Source of the DNA: Paenibacillus sp. Soil787
Lineage (GTDB): Bacteria; Bacillota; Bacilli; Paenibacillales; NBRC-103111
Direction of reading: 5' to 3'
Assembly (NCBI RefSeq): GCF_001429545.1
Contig: NZ_LMSP01000034.1
Location: forward strand, 406,691 to 467,444
DNA length: 60,754 nt
Shown here: positions 7,760 to 16,284 of the stretch, one piece after another
How positions within the stretch are numbered: the first letter of the stretch is position 1
How the letters are laid out: each line of letters opens with the position of its first letter
Position numbers and translations under genes: made by a program
The notes under the pieces: model-generated
Databases searched by the model: none
What the model was told of the DNA's origin: nothing
Seen by the model: only the letters and a program-made list of their open reading frames with translations

Positions 7760-8824
7760 ATGAACGTCTTATTCGTGTATTACATTGCCAGCGGAGGCAT
7801 GGACACGCTGAATCGACAACGGTGTCTAGCGCTTCGCCGTCACGGTATTTACGGACATTGCCTTTATTACAAGTGGGGCTCCGGCTTGCAAAACGTGAGC
7901 GATATACCGACATTCGTCACCATTGACGATCTTGAGATCAAGATGATCATCGATCAAGGACATTATGATGCCGTGATCGTGACGACCGACTATTATTCGT
8001 TGCTGCGTTTCCGTAGTCTCGGTTACAACGGCAAAATGATACTAGAAATACAAGGTCTCGGCTCTAAAGATACAGCTAGAATAGAGCTGCTTAACGCTCA
8101 GCAATACGTACATGCCTTCGGAAACGGCCTGTTGAACCCGAATACTCCGCATATTACTGCTTTGTTCCACGAGTTGTTTGCTCATACTCCGAAATTCTTT
8201 TACAACAATTGCTTTGATTCCAGCCGGTTTCATTATCACGTTTGGCCTAAACATCCATGCCGGATTATGGCATGGATGGGGCGCATAGAGGAGAACAAGA
8301 ACTGGCGAGAATTTCTGCACATCGGATCTCATTTGATCCGAAACTATGACCCTGACTTGGTTCTGTGGATGTTCGAAGACGCCAATTTAGCACGACCTGA
8401 GGATAAGCAAGCTTTTCACGAACTCGTACAGCAATTGGAACTCGGAAAACATCTTCAGCTATTCTCCAACGTACCTCATGCGGAAATGGAAAACTTTCTT
8501 TCCATTATCGGCGACTCAGGCGGCCTTCTCTGCTCAACTTCCATCGTGGAAGGGCAGCCCTATTCGATATTAGAAGCGATGAGCTGCCGCTGCCCCGTGT
8601 TGACAACAAATTCAGACGGTGTTACAAACTCGATCTATCACAACGAAACCGGAAAATACTATGCACTAGGTGATATAAACCATGCCGTAGATGAGGCCGT
8701 AGATCTGATGGGGAATACTCCTCTCAGAGAATATATCCGCTCAACCGCAGTTCATCATGTTCAGACGTATTTCAATCCGGATCTGTACTGCGTCCAATTT
8801 ATTAATATGCTAAATTCGCTTTAA
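7760..8824 (+). CDS. GT-B fold glycosyltransferase (family 4-like)
   Basis: 354 residues. The C-terminal half has the donor-site pattern of GT4 enzymes: IVEGQPYSILEAMSCRCPVL with the paired glutamates, then TNSDGVTN. The N-terminal half begins MNVLFVYYIASGGMDTLN, a usual acceptor-domain start. GGAGGGG lies upstream of the ATG. It is second in the unit starting at P2. The sugar it transfers cannot be inferred. No export signal is present, so it acts in the cytoplasm. Confidence 0.85.
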   Translation: MNVLFVYYIASGGMDTLNRQRCLALRRHGIYGHCLYYKWGSGLQNVSDIPTFVTIDDLEIKMIIDQGHYDAVIVTTDYYSLLRFRSLGYNGKMILEIQGLGSKDTARIELLNAQQYVHAFGNGLLNPNTPHITALFHELFAHTPKFFYNNCFDSSRFHYHVWPKHPCRIMAWMGRIEENKNWREFLHIGSHLIRNYDPDLVLWMFEDANLARPEDKQAFHELVQQLELGKHLQLFSNVPHAEMENFLSIIGDSGGLLCSTSIVEGQPYSILEAMSCRCPVLTTNSDGVTNSIYHNETGKYYALGDINHAVDEAVDLMGNTPLREYIRSTAVHHVQTYFNPDLYCVQFINMLNSL

Positions 8825-8831
8825 CGTCATA

Positions 8832-8871
8832 AAAGCAATAGTCCTTAAAATTAATAAGGGCTATTGCTTTT
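8832..8871. terminator. Bidirectional terminator between converging genes
   Basis: The stem AAAGCAATAG...CTATTGCTTT with an inner CCTT/AAGG pairing and T runs at both outer edges lies between the converging glycosyltransferase (7760-8824) and cysC (8877-9476). It can end both transcripts. Confidence 0.8.
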
Positions 8872-8876
8872 TGAGC

Positions 8877-9476
8877 TTAGATATATCCGTAATCGGACAA
8901 AAGCTGTATGACTTGTCGTGCGCATGCTTCTGGTGAATAAAATTCGGTATCAAGAACAAGATCCGGGTTTTGTGGAGGATCATAAGGGGCAGAAATACCT
9001 GTGAATTCACGTATTTCTCCTTTTCTCGCTTTCATGTAGAGCCCTTTGGGGTCTCTTTGCTCACACTTTTCAAGCGAGCATTGCACATATATTTCTATAA
9101 ACTCTTCTTTCTCCACGCTCTTTCGAATGGCTTCCCGACTTTTACCGGAAGGGGAAATAAAGGTCGCCAGCACGAGGATACCGCTTTCCATCAGCAGCTT
9201 GGCTGCTTCTCCTGCCCGGCGTATATGTTCCTCCCGATCTTGTTCCGAGAATCCAAGGCCCCGTGTAAGTCCATTTCGAAGATGATCTCCGTCCAGAATA
9301 AAAGTCGAAATACCTTTATTATACAAAATGGTTTCAACTTCATTGGCGATTGTGGATTTACCTGAACCGGACAAGCCGGTAAACCAAAGGATACAGCTTT
9401 TATGACCATGTAAAGTTTGCCTGTCCAACTTCGTTACTGCAAAAGTGTATGGAAAGATTTGCTGCCCAGAATCCAT
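8877..9476 (-). CDS. cysC: Adenylyl-sulfate (APS) kinase
   Basis: 199 residues, full length. CysC phosphorylates APS with ATP to form PAPS, the sulfate donor. The P-loop GLSGSGKST (near residue 36), DGDHLRNGL, FSEQDREEHIRR and the end motif ISAPYDPP are all typical. No ATP sulfurylase or PAPS reductase is nearby, while a sulfotransferase lies divergently 190 bases away. The likely job is therefore to make PAPS for sulfation rather than for cysteine synthesis. This job is inferred from context; the enzyme identity itself is clear. Confidence 0.95.
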   Translation of the reverse strand: MDSGQQIFPYTFAVTKLDRQTLHGHKSCILWFTGLSGSGKSTIANEVETILYNKGISTFILDGDHLRNGLTRGLGFSEQDREEHIRRAGEAAKLLMESGILVLATFISPSGKSREAIRKSVEKEEFIEIYVQCSLEKCEQRDPKGLYMKARKGEIREFTGISAPYDPPQNPDLVLDTEFYSPEACARQVIQLLSDYGYI

Positions 9477-9597
9477 TTAACTGACCTCGATTCTATTTCG
9501 TTATTTAAACTATCTTATGAGTTTGCAAACGAGTTGGTCTCTGGAATTTGTCTATTTTTGGTTAGATCATTTCTATATTTTCCTAATCTAAATATCC

Positions 9598-9627
9598 ACA
9601 CAACTTCTTTCAAATTTGCATAATCTA
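9598..9627 (+). promoter_or_regulatory. Candidate sporulation (sigma-K/E type) promoter
   Basis: CATAATCTA (9619-9627) fits the CATAnnnTA -10 box of mother-cell sigma factors, with AC (9600-9601) 17 bases upstream. It lies 39 bases before the sulfotransferase start. Such boxes are short and can occur by chance, so this is only suggestive. Confidence 0.35.
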
Positions 9628-9666
9628 TTAAGGAAAAAACAATAGAATGAAAAAGAGGGAGACATA

Positions 9667-10440
9667 ATGAAAATCATTAATTTGGAACAATGGAGAAAAA
9701 ATGAGCCATCTCCTTATAGTCACATGAATTTCCCGATTATATTGTACTGGAGTCCGAAAGCAGGATGCACAACCTTGTTGAAATGGTTTCTATATCAAGC
9801 TGATCTGCTTGATGTAGCGTTGGAATACCACCCGTGGGTCCACCAATACGAAGTCTTCATAAAATCGAAACCGGAATATATAGATGAATTGCTGTCTAGT
9901 CTTCCCTACAAGGATTCCTACAAGCTCGTACGTAACCCATATACAAGAGCGGTCAGCGGGTTCTTGATGCTTTTTACTTACATGGATACTATACTCCAAT
10001 CCGTGAAGGAGCATTTGTATAACGATCCGCACAGTCCCAAAGGCTTATCCTTTAAGCAGTTTTTATACTACTTAAAAGATTTAGGCGTAGGTCATGGCCA
10101 CATAGAATTCCATTTCGCTATGCAGTATAGGGAAGGCGAGGAGCATTATATCGACCAGTATATATATCTGGAAAATCTAAGTGATGAACTAGCAAAACTT
10201 GAAAGAAAGTATTCGCTGAAAAAAAGCAATCTCTCTGATCTATCAAATTCGCATCATCATTTCAGTTCATTAATGACTCATAGAGGCAATTTTGCAAATG
10301 TCAGCTTCACCGATCCGGCTTTCCCGAAGCTCCCGACATATAGTAGTTTCTATGACTACGAGGCCATACAACTGGTCAGAGAACTTTATAAGAAAGATTT
10401 TGAGAAATATGGATATTCCAAAAATATAAAACATTTATAA
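9667..10440 (+). CDS. PAPS-dependent sulfotransferase
   Basis: 257 residues. The 5'-phosphosulfate loop is visible as YWSPKAGCTTLLKWF (near residue 28) and the 3'-phosphate site as LVRNPYTRAVSGF. Together these mark the sulfotransferase family that acts on carbohydrates. GAGGGAG lies just upstream of the ATG, and a CATAnnnTA-type promoter candidate precedes it. It is divergent from cysC, which makes its donor PAPS. The glycans made by the surrounding gene clusters are its likely acceptors. No membrane anchor is present, unlike Golgi relatives. Confidence 0.88.
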   Translation: MKIINLEQWRKNEPSPYSHMNFPIILYWSPKAGCTTLLKWFLYQADLLDVALEYHPWVHQYEVFIKSKPEYIDELLSSLPYKDSYKLVRNPYTRAVSGFLMLFTYMDTILQSVKEHLYNDPHSPKGLSFKQFLYYLKDLGVGHGHIEFHFAMQYREGEEHYIDQYIYLENLSDELAKLERKYSLKKSNLSDLSNSHHHFSSLMTHRGNFANVSFTDPAFPKLPTYSSFYDYEAIQLVRELYKKDFEKYGYSKNIKHL

Positions 10441-10612
10441 CCCTACCGGGTCACAGATTGTGATGGTGAGATGTGACAAACAAATCCAGTTAAGTTAACG
10501 GGCCCTTCAATAGATGCACCCGCAATTTGACCATATATTTACCTGAACCGGACAAACGTCCAATCAAGTTCTATCATTATCTCATCTAATATAGTAAATA
10601 ATTGGAAGGATA
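10441..10612. other. Spacer with a cysC-like fragment
   Basis: No ORF. The 19 bases at 10537-10555 (ATTTACCTGAACCGGACAA) repeat exactly the P-loop coding bases of cysC at 9356-9374, in the same orientation. The flanks do not align beyond this. A decayed cysC remnant or a recombination scar is possible. Confidence 0.45.
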
Positions 10613-10621
10613 GTGATAAAT

Positions 10622-11290
10622 ATGCATTTATTGGAAATAAAGAAATCATATGATGTCGTTGTTAGTTTAGGCTGTAATTGTGCAACCGCATATCATTTAA
10701 AACGGCACAACTTGAGGCGTTTTTCAAGCCCGTTGGATTGGATGAAAAGCCCAACTCTCTCAGACGTAACCAGAATGTTAATGAATCAATTTAACGGTTT
10801 TATGGAAATTGAAAATTTGTGTTTAATGGGAAACGCTTCGCATGTCGTTGAAGGCTTCGAAAACGATGAAGTTCGTCCAAACCATATAGCAACATACGAG
10901 GTAAAGGATGTTTATTACAACATTAACTCCTATCACGACTTTATTGCAGTTCAAAATCAGGATTGGTCTATTACGTATCCCGCTGTTAAAGAAAAATTTA
11001 ACAGGCGAGTTAATAGATTTCAAGAAAAGATTATACAAGACAATTCGATATTGTTCGTTAGACTAGGGGCAACTATTGATGAAACGATAGAATTACAATC
11101 TGTTTTATCTAAGCTCACCAAAGGCCAATTTCACATACTTATCGTAAACCTTGGGCAGCAATCCGTTGTTATAGAAAAAGATTGGGAAATAGACAAAGTC
11201 TGTTCCGTCCAAATTCCAAATTTCAATGGGGAAGACGGCGTCTATTCAGCATGGGATACTATTCTGGACGGAATAACGATTAAGGAATAA
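10622..11290 (+). CDS. DUF1796 family protein (putative papain-like cysteine peptidase fold)
   Basis: 222 residues from ATG 10622, which has GGAAGGA 11 bases upstream; the GTG at 10613 lies too close to that site. The N-terminus VVSLGCNCATAYHLKR followed by SSPLDWMKSP is the recognisable DUF1796 signature, with a Cys-Asn-Cys that could hold the nucleophile. Members are often found among glycosyltransferase genes, but their activity is not established. It ends at a strong terminator and may share a transcript with the sulfotransferase 180 bases upstream. Confidence 0.75.
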   Translation: MHLLEIKKSYDVVVSLGCNCATAYHLKRHNLRRFSSPLDWMKSPTLSDVTRMLMNQFNGFMEIENLCLMGNASHVVEGFENDEVRPNHIATYEVKDVYYNINSYHDFIAVQNQDWSITYPAVKEKFNRRVNRFQEKIIQDNSILFVRLGATIDETIELQSVLSKLTKGQFHILIVNLGQQSVVIEKDWEIDKVCSVQIPNFNGEDGVYSAWDTILDGITIKE

Positions 11291-11317
11291 AGGAGCTGCC
11301 GCGGCAGCTCCTTTTCC
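11291..11317. terminator. Bidirectional terminator
   Basis: AGGAGCTGCC/GGCAGCTCCT forms an almost loopless perfect stem followed by CTTTTCC on plus. On minus it is followed by TTTATT. It closes the DUF1796 gene and lies 158 bases beyond the end of the large minus-strand operon. Confidence 0.8.
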
Positions 11318-11474
11318 TTGTGACCTATTTCTAAATCGTTTGCGAAATGCATACAACAAAAGGCGGTTCGGATAAATCGGTAATTAGTTGTTGCAAAAAT
11401 GCCGAGATCAATAAAAGTTAAGAAAATCTCAACACCTGCCGTCAAAGTGGATTCGCCCCCTTTCAGTTAAACTG

Positions 11475-12098
11475 TTATTTTAGGTAAAATGCGTCTCCCC
11501 AGGTTGGATGATCTGGAGTGTTTAAGGCAACACGGTGAAAGCCTTGAAGTTCCAAGAATATGTCGATTTCATCCAGTAAAGCGCAGCCTTCATACAATTC
11601 CTCCAAGTTAACCTCAGTCACGATGCCCGAAATATGGTTTAAAGTCGAGACAGCCCCTTGAAATGCCAGAAGCTCAGCTCCCTGGATGTCAATTGTTAAC
11701 AAATTGTAGTCTCCGGGATTCAATTGAAGCTCATTTAATAGAGTATCTAACGTTTTACTAGGGACAATAACTTGATGCGTTTCCACAACATTAGCGTACA
11801 AATTCAAATGTTGCTTGAGTGGTAAAATGGAGCTACTCTGATCAAGCGAGGTAACGCGAAGTGGAATATATCCATTGCGATCGCATATGGCGCATTGGTA
11901 TATCTGAACATGGGGGTAAGTCCGCACTTTTTTCTCTAACCTTTTAAAAACTTCGGGATTTGCTTCGATCAATAAAATGTTTTCTATCCCCATGGATTCA
12001 TAAATTGGCAGTTCCTGTCCATCATGCGCTCCGATATGGATAACACCTTTTGGAGTGATTTCATACTCTTTACACAGCAAAGGCAAATCAAGCATCAT
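11475..12098 (-). CDS. FkbM family SAM-dependent methyltransferase
   Basis: 207 residues. The SAM-binding start VIHIGAHDGQELPIYES and the acidic loop LLIEANPEVFKRLEKK are typical of FkbM methyltransferases, which O-methylate sugars or other hydroxyls. Further marks are LDTLLNE and LLTIDIQGAELLAFQGA. Two ATGs stand in tandem at the start, and the second reading frame's TGA (12095-12097) overlaps them, showing former coupling to the gene upstream. It is last in the long minus-strand operon. It probably caps or decorates a glycan made by it. Confidence 0.88.
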   Translation of the reverse strand: MMLDLPLLCKEYEITPKGVIHIGAHDGQELPIYESMGIENILLIEANPEVFKRLEKKVRTYPHVQIYQCAICDRNGYIPLRVTSLDQSSSILPLKQHLNLYANVVETHQVIVPSKTLDTLLNELQLNPGDYNLLTIDIQGAELLAFQGAVSTLNHISGIVTEVNLEELYEGCALLDEIDIFLELQGFHRVALNTPDHPTWGDAFYLK

Positions 12099-12208
12099 CG
12101 TTCATCACATCCCTTCCAGGCATGGTCATAACCAGCTTTATCAAACAAATTCTCCGTAGGAGAAAGCATCTCTTGTACTTTTTCCCATTGCGTAATCAGC
12201 CGTTCGGG
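12095..12208 (-). pseudogene. Frameshifted C-terminal tail of the upstream double glycosyltransferase
   Basis: In the frame one base off from the gene at 12196-13662, 37 codons run from CCC at 12208 to a TGA at 12095-12097. They read as a plausible tail (ERLITQWEKVQEMLSP, then DKAGYDHAWKGCDER). That TGA overlaps the ATG of the FkbM gene, as other joints in this operon do. A single C missing from the CCC run at 12206-12208 would explain the early stop. It is either a real frameshift mutation or a sequencing error. Confidence 0.55.
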
Positions 12209-13662
12209 TACAATTTCGGATGATTAGTATGAATATGCTTGACGATTTGATTATGCTTCTTGCCCGATTCGGTTGACATGTTGTTGCCGTGGCGACGGTA
12301 AAACAACAATATTTCCTGAATGCTGTACCCAAGCCAGCCTTTTTCGGCCAGAGAGATCCAGAAGTCCCAATCTTCATAACCATCCAACATGCTCTCGTTA
12401 TACCCTCCCACTTCGCTCCATGCTTTTTTTCTAAAGAGCGATGCGACGCAAACGGTATTGTATGCAAGCAATTCATTGAAATTAAATGGCGGAGGCAGCC
12501 ATTCCCAGTATTGATCGCCGAAGTATTGCAGTCCCGATGTCACGAAGCCGACCTCCGGCTTGCTTTCCAACACTCTATACATTTTTTCAATCATGGTACT
12601 GTGAATCATATCGTCCGCATCTAAGGGCAAGATGTATTTCCCTTTGGCTTCGTGGATACCCACATTTCGTCCATGCGGCAGGCTTTTGTTTTTCTTGACT
12701 CGAACCAGGCGGGTTTTCGACTTATTCATCCGGTTTAAAACCTTTATCGTATGCAAATCGGTTGACCCGTTATCGACCACAATGATTTCGATATCCTGAA
12801 AAGTCGACTTCAAGCAAGAATCGACGGCTTCTTCTACAAATTTCCCGTAATTGTAGCAAGGGATCACCACGCTGACTATCGGGTCCATCTGAATATCGTT
12901 TCCCAAAACTTCCCGCATTTTGCCTCTTACTAGCAACTCATCCTTCAGCCACGTGAACAGAAGATCATGCAGCTGATTTTGCGAGTATTTCTGATAATAT
13001 TTTTTGAGAATATATGTTCTAAACGTTTCAAATTTGTTCAACTCTTCTTGCGAGTAAGAACGATCATAGGCTCTGTAATAAAAAAGCGGTTCGGAAATGG
13101 CGCCACCACTCCACCCTCCAGTTGCCAAGGAAAGCCACAAATCCCACTCCTCGTACCCGTCCGACAAGCTTTCGTCATATCCCCCGACTTCGTTCCAAGC
13201 TGATTTTCGGATCATCGAACTTGTGCAAGCGCTATTTTCCACAAGCATTCTGCCTAAATGAAATGGGGGTGCTTCCCATATATAAAACGTAACGCCGTAA
13301 CAGAGGAGGCTTGGGGTAACGAAGGCGATGTCCGGCCTATCTTCCAGAATACGAACCGCTTTCCCGATGTACTCGGGATGTATCGAATGTTCGGCGGTAA
13401 AGGACATCACATATTTCCCACGCGCTTCCCTGATTCCCACATTCCGGACAAATGGATATCCCAGGTTTCCCAAATGAATCACACGCGTGTTCGGTCTATT
13501 AAGATTGTTAAGCAACTGATTCGTGTAAGGGTCCGTCGATCCGCAATTCGCCACAATGATTTCGATATCGGCGAAGTCAGAGCCCAGACATGAATCAATA
13601 GCGTCTTCCAAGGACTTTCCCATATTTTTGCACGGAATGATCACACTAACCGTTGGCTTCAA
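12196..13662 (-). CDS. Two-domain family 2 glycosyltransferase
   Basis: 488 residues from a TTG at 13662, chosen because GGAGGT lies eight bases before it and the GT2 domain starts right away (KPTVSVIIPCKNMG). Two GT-A domains follow each other (about 1-235 and 253-488). The second has DNGSTD and a proper metal site LPLDADDMIH. The first has NCGSTD but TAEH where DADD is expected, so it may be inactive or regulatory. The domains look like an internal duplication (YDESLSDGYEEWDLWLSLA against YNESMLDGYEDWDFWISLA). The C-terminus appears cut by a frameshift at about 12207. Confidence 0.85.
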   Translation of the reverse strand: MKPTVSVIIPCKNMGKSLEDAIDSCLGSDFADIEIIVANCGSTDPYTNQLLNNLNRPNTRVIHLGNLGYPFVRNVGIREARGKYVMSFTAEHSIHPEYIGKAVRILEDRPDIAFVTPSLLCYGVTFYIWEAPPFHLGRMLVENSACTSSMIRKSAWNEVGGYDESLSDGYEEWDLWLSLATGGWSGGAISEPLFYYRAYDRSYSQEELNKFETFRTYILKKYYQKYSQNQLHDLLFTWLKDELLVRGKMREVLGNDIQMDPIVSVVIPCYNYGKFVEEAVDSCLKSTFQDIEIIVVDNGSTDLHTIKVLNRMNKSKTRLVRVKKNKSLPHGRNVGIHEAKGKYILPLDADDMIHSTMIEKMYRVLESKPEVGFVTSGLQYFGDQYWEWLPPPFNFNELLAYNTVCVASLFRKKAWSEVGGYNESMLDGYEDWDFWISLAEKGWLGYSIQEILLFYRRHGNNMSTESGKKHNQIVKHIHTNHPKLYPNG

Positions 13663-13678
13663 GGGAAACCACCTCCAT

Positions 13679-14365
13679 TCAAGAATTCCATTTTCGGTCC
13701 GGACGTAAAAATTGCAATTGTAAATCCTTAAAGACGTTGATTCGATTTTTAACGGCCAAAAGAGACAAAACGGATTGGTCAAACCGGTGATCGATGAAAT
13801 CAGGGAAGTTATCGAGCCCGCAGCAATTGTTGGAATCAGTGATAATGTGTTCGTTCATGCAGTAATGCAACCATTCCTTTATAAGACTCCTGCTCCTCTC
13901 GTTATTGATAAAAATGGAAAACCCCGCCCAGATTTGTTCTGCATCCCAGTATTCCGGAGTATCGCAGCCCATCAGAATGAAGCAGTCCCGTTTTGTCCAA
14001 CTTCGGTTTAGAAAAGACATCGTTTTAAAGAGGAGAGTGCCACCCTGTGCCTCGCAAATGGTAAAAAGCGGGTGCAAATCATTGTAAAATTCGCTGTCAG
14101 CATCGGAATAAACGATGACTGCGCCTTCTTCCGCCTTCGTCAGCATCGCATCCAAAATAACGTACGGCTTCCATATCCAATACCCGGCGCCTTTGGGTTG
14201 ATCCAATATTTTTTTGTTATTACGGTAAAATTCCGTTCCGAGAATGTCTGAAGGCCGGTATGAAATGACCCTGTCGATTCCGAATACAAGCGCCGAGGCA
14301 TTTAAACGATTCCGGTACGGGTCAAATTCCGGACTCGCATAGCTAACCAAATATTTCAGCCCCAT
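13679..14365 (-). CDS. Putative glycosyltransferase-like protein
   Basis: 228 residues from the ATG at 14365, which is preceded by GGAGGTG; the open frame reaches further up but overlaps the upstream gene. It starts GLKYLVSYASPEFDP and contains GAGYWIWKPYVILDAM and the DxD-like IVYSDADSEFY. These recall small GT-A proteins of polysaccharide clusters, but I do not place it in a named family. It sits 16 bases before the double GT2 and 19 bases after the 624-residue gene, within the operon. Confidence 0.7.
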   Translation of the reverse strand: MGLKYLVSYASPEFDPYRNRLNASALVFGIDRVISYRPSDILGTEFYRNNKKILDQPKGAGYWIWKPYVILDAMLTKAEEGAVIVYSDADSEFYNDLHPLFTICEAQGGTLLFKTMSFLNRSWTKRDCFILMGCDTPEYWDAEQIWAGFSIFINNERSRSLIKEWLHYCMNEHIITDSNNCCGLDNFPDFIDHRFDQSVLSLLAVKNRINVFKDLQLQFLRPDRKWNS

Positions 14366-14384
14366 TCCATCACCTCCGTTCGGT

Positions 14385-16259
14385 TTATCGGATCGGGATC
14401 CGATGTATCCAGGCATAATCTTTCTCGATGCCGGGATTCCATCTTGCATAGAAAATATCTGTATTGCGTTTCATGACCGCGCTGAAAAACCGGTTTTTTT
14501 CCGAATCGTAGTGAGCCATAGTCAATGAACGGTTTTCGACGTCGGCGAGCATACAGTAGACTTTCCACCCGTAATGCCTTGCCCGGAAACAGAGATCCAT
14601 ATCGTCCTGATACAAAGGCGCATAAGTCTCATCCAAGTAGCCGAATCGTACCAAAAACGATTTTCGGATGAAGAGGGGGCCTCTCATACAGGCGTCTGTC
14701 TCAAACATTCTGTGCTTTAGCTCCGGGTTTGCATTGGCATCCTGACGCCAATATACTTCATTTTCACTGCTGGAGGTTTGACCTGGCACACTCAGGACGG
14801 TCCCCCTCGGGTAAAAGTTGACGCCCGACAAACAGCCGAGAACAGCACAGCTTTGATTTTTATCCAAAAAATTTACAGCTTCGAAAAACAGGTTCCGGTC
14901 AAGGATATAATTGTCATCTTGCAAGATAACACAATACTCACCAGCCGCTTTTCTCAGTCCGATATTGTTCGATTTCACTTCAAAAATATTGGGAGTCGTC
15001 TCGTAGGTCACCGAATAATTTAAGTTTCGGCCGGCAAAAAATTTTTTCACTGTCTGGTTGCTCTTGTCCGAACAGCCATCAAATACGATATGAAGCTCCG
15101 CGTTAGGGTACTCGCCAAGCGCTTGATCCAAATCAACCAGTAGAGAGACGATCGTATTTTCTTTGTTGAATATCGGCAGCGTAACGCTGACTTTCGGATA
15201 CAAGTACCCGCCGATACAATTCTTTAACGTTTGTTCGAGCTGAAGCTCGCATTCACAATGATATTCCTTGTAGTAGTCCGCTGATTTTTGTTTCCAAGCG
15301 GAAAGGTCGCCAACGGATAATTGCAAGGCACTGAGTAGCAGCCGCTTGTTCTCCAAGTGATTGACTCCAAGCTCGAACCTTCCCAAAGGAGAAAAATCAA
15401 CCCCGGCATAACTGCTGAGCAGCGGAATCGTTCCACGGCGGAGTGCATCCAACACCGTAGGCCCTTGTCCACCATCCAAGGTTGGATAGATAAAAAAATC
15501 ACTGCTCGTCATAATGTTCGCATAGTGCGCGTCGTCAATCCCCGTCCAACTCCGAACATGCATGTTATCGCCCAAACAGCTTTTCAACTGGTTGATTCGA
15601 TTTGCAAAATAATCATTGACCGGGTTTCCGACCACGTGTAAACGAATGTCTTGCTTGGAGATATCCTCATCCATAAACAAGTGATATAGCAATTCAAATC
15701 CTTGCCTAAGCCCTATTTCTGGCGAAGCGAAAGTAAAGATTCTGGGGCGGGCATCACTGCCTCCAGCGACTGCTTCCGCATAATCAAACGCTTCGTCGAG
15801 GAGCGACCCTCCGTGTATAGTCTTGATTTTCCATTTGGGCACTCCGTGCTGAACATAGGAATTATAAGCTGCGTTATTCCCGTAGCACAACACATAATCC
15901 GCCGCATGAATAGCTTGCTCCACCGCTTCTGGCGAAAGAAAGTCCTGTGGCCCATAAATGGCTTGTGACAATTGATTTCCTTGAACTACTTCGCTGATGA
16001 CTCGATTACGCTCTCTCGGATGCATGCCATACGCAATCCATACGCTTTTGCGAACTTTGCAGAGTTGTTTTAACATGACAAACTGTTCTGACATGCCTAT
16101 CAACACATCGTACTTGCATTCTTGAATGGCACGATAATCCGTTTGCGAAGCGTCCACATAAGTAACTTTCCCTATGGAGCTCAACATCCGGTGCAGCGAA
16201 CGAGCAAACAGGGCCGCATCACCGGCTCCGTGTTCATCAGAGTGGAACAATATACGCAT
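14385..16259 (-). CDS. Bifunctional glycosyltransferase (GT-B plus GT2 domains)
   Basis: 624 residues with two different folds. Residues 1 to about 345 look like a GT-B (family 4-like) enzyme: MRILFHSDEHGAGDAAL at the start, IFTFASPEIGLRQGFELLY in the middle and GGQGPTVLDALRRGTIPLL at the donor site. Residues about 355-624 are GT2: KVSVTLPIFNKENTIVSLL, FDGCSDKS, the metal-site region LQDDNYIL and YQDDMDLCFRARHYGW. Such a fusion can add two sugars in order. Both halves have the expected motifs. It lies 25 bases after the GT6 gene. Confidence 0.84.
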   Translation of the reverse strand: MRILFHSDEHGAGDAALFARSLHRMLSSIGKVTYVDASQTDYRAIQECKYDVLIGMSEQFVMLKQLCKVRKSVWIAYGMHPRERNRVISEVVQGNQLSQAIYGPQDFLSPEAVEQAIHAADYVLCYGNNAAYNSYVQHGVPKWKIKTIHGGSLLDEAFDYAEAVAGGSDARPRIFTFASPEIGLRQGFELLYHLFMDEDISKQDIRLHVVGNPVNDYFANRINQLKSCLGDNMHVRSWTGIDDAHYANIMTSSDFFIYPTLDGGQGPTVLDALRRGTIPLLSSYAGVDFSPLGRFELGVNHLENKRLLLSALQLSVGDLSAWKQKSADYYKEYHCECELQLEQTLKNCIGGYLYPKVSVTLPIFNKENTIVSLLVDLDQALGEYPNAELHIVFDGCSDKSNQTVKKFFAGRNLNYSVTYETTPNIFEVKSNNIGLRKAAGEYCVILQDDNYILDRNLFFEAVNFLDKNQSCAVLGCLSGVNFYPRGTVLSVPGQTSSSENEVYWRQDANANPELKHRMFETDACMRGPLFIRKSFLVRFGYLDETYAPLYQDDMDLCFRARHYGWKVYCMLADVENRSLTMAHYDSEKNRFFSAVMKRNTDIFYARWNPGIEKDYAWIHRIPIR

Positions 16260-16284
16260 CGTTTTCGTCCCCTTCCTTGCCCGA

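Noticed and set aside
11242..11445. 67-residue minus-strand frame
   Set aside because: It covers the terminator hairpin and the end of the DUF1796 gene, and has no motif or ribosome binding site.
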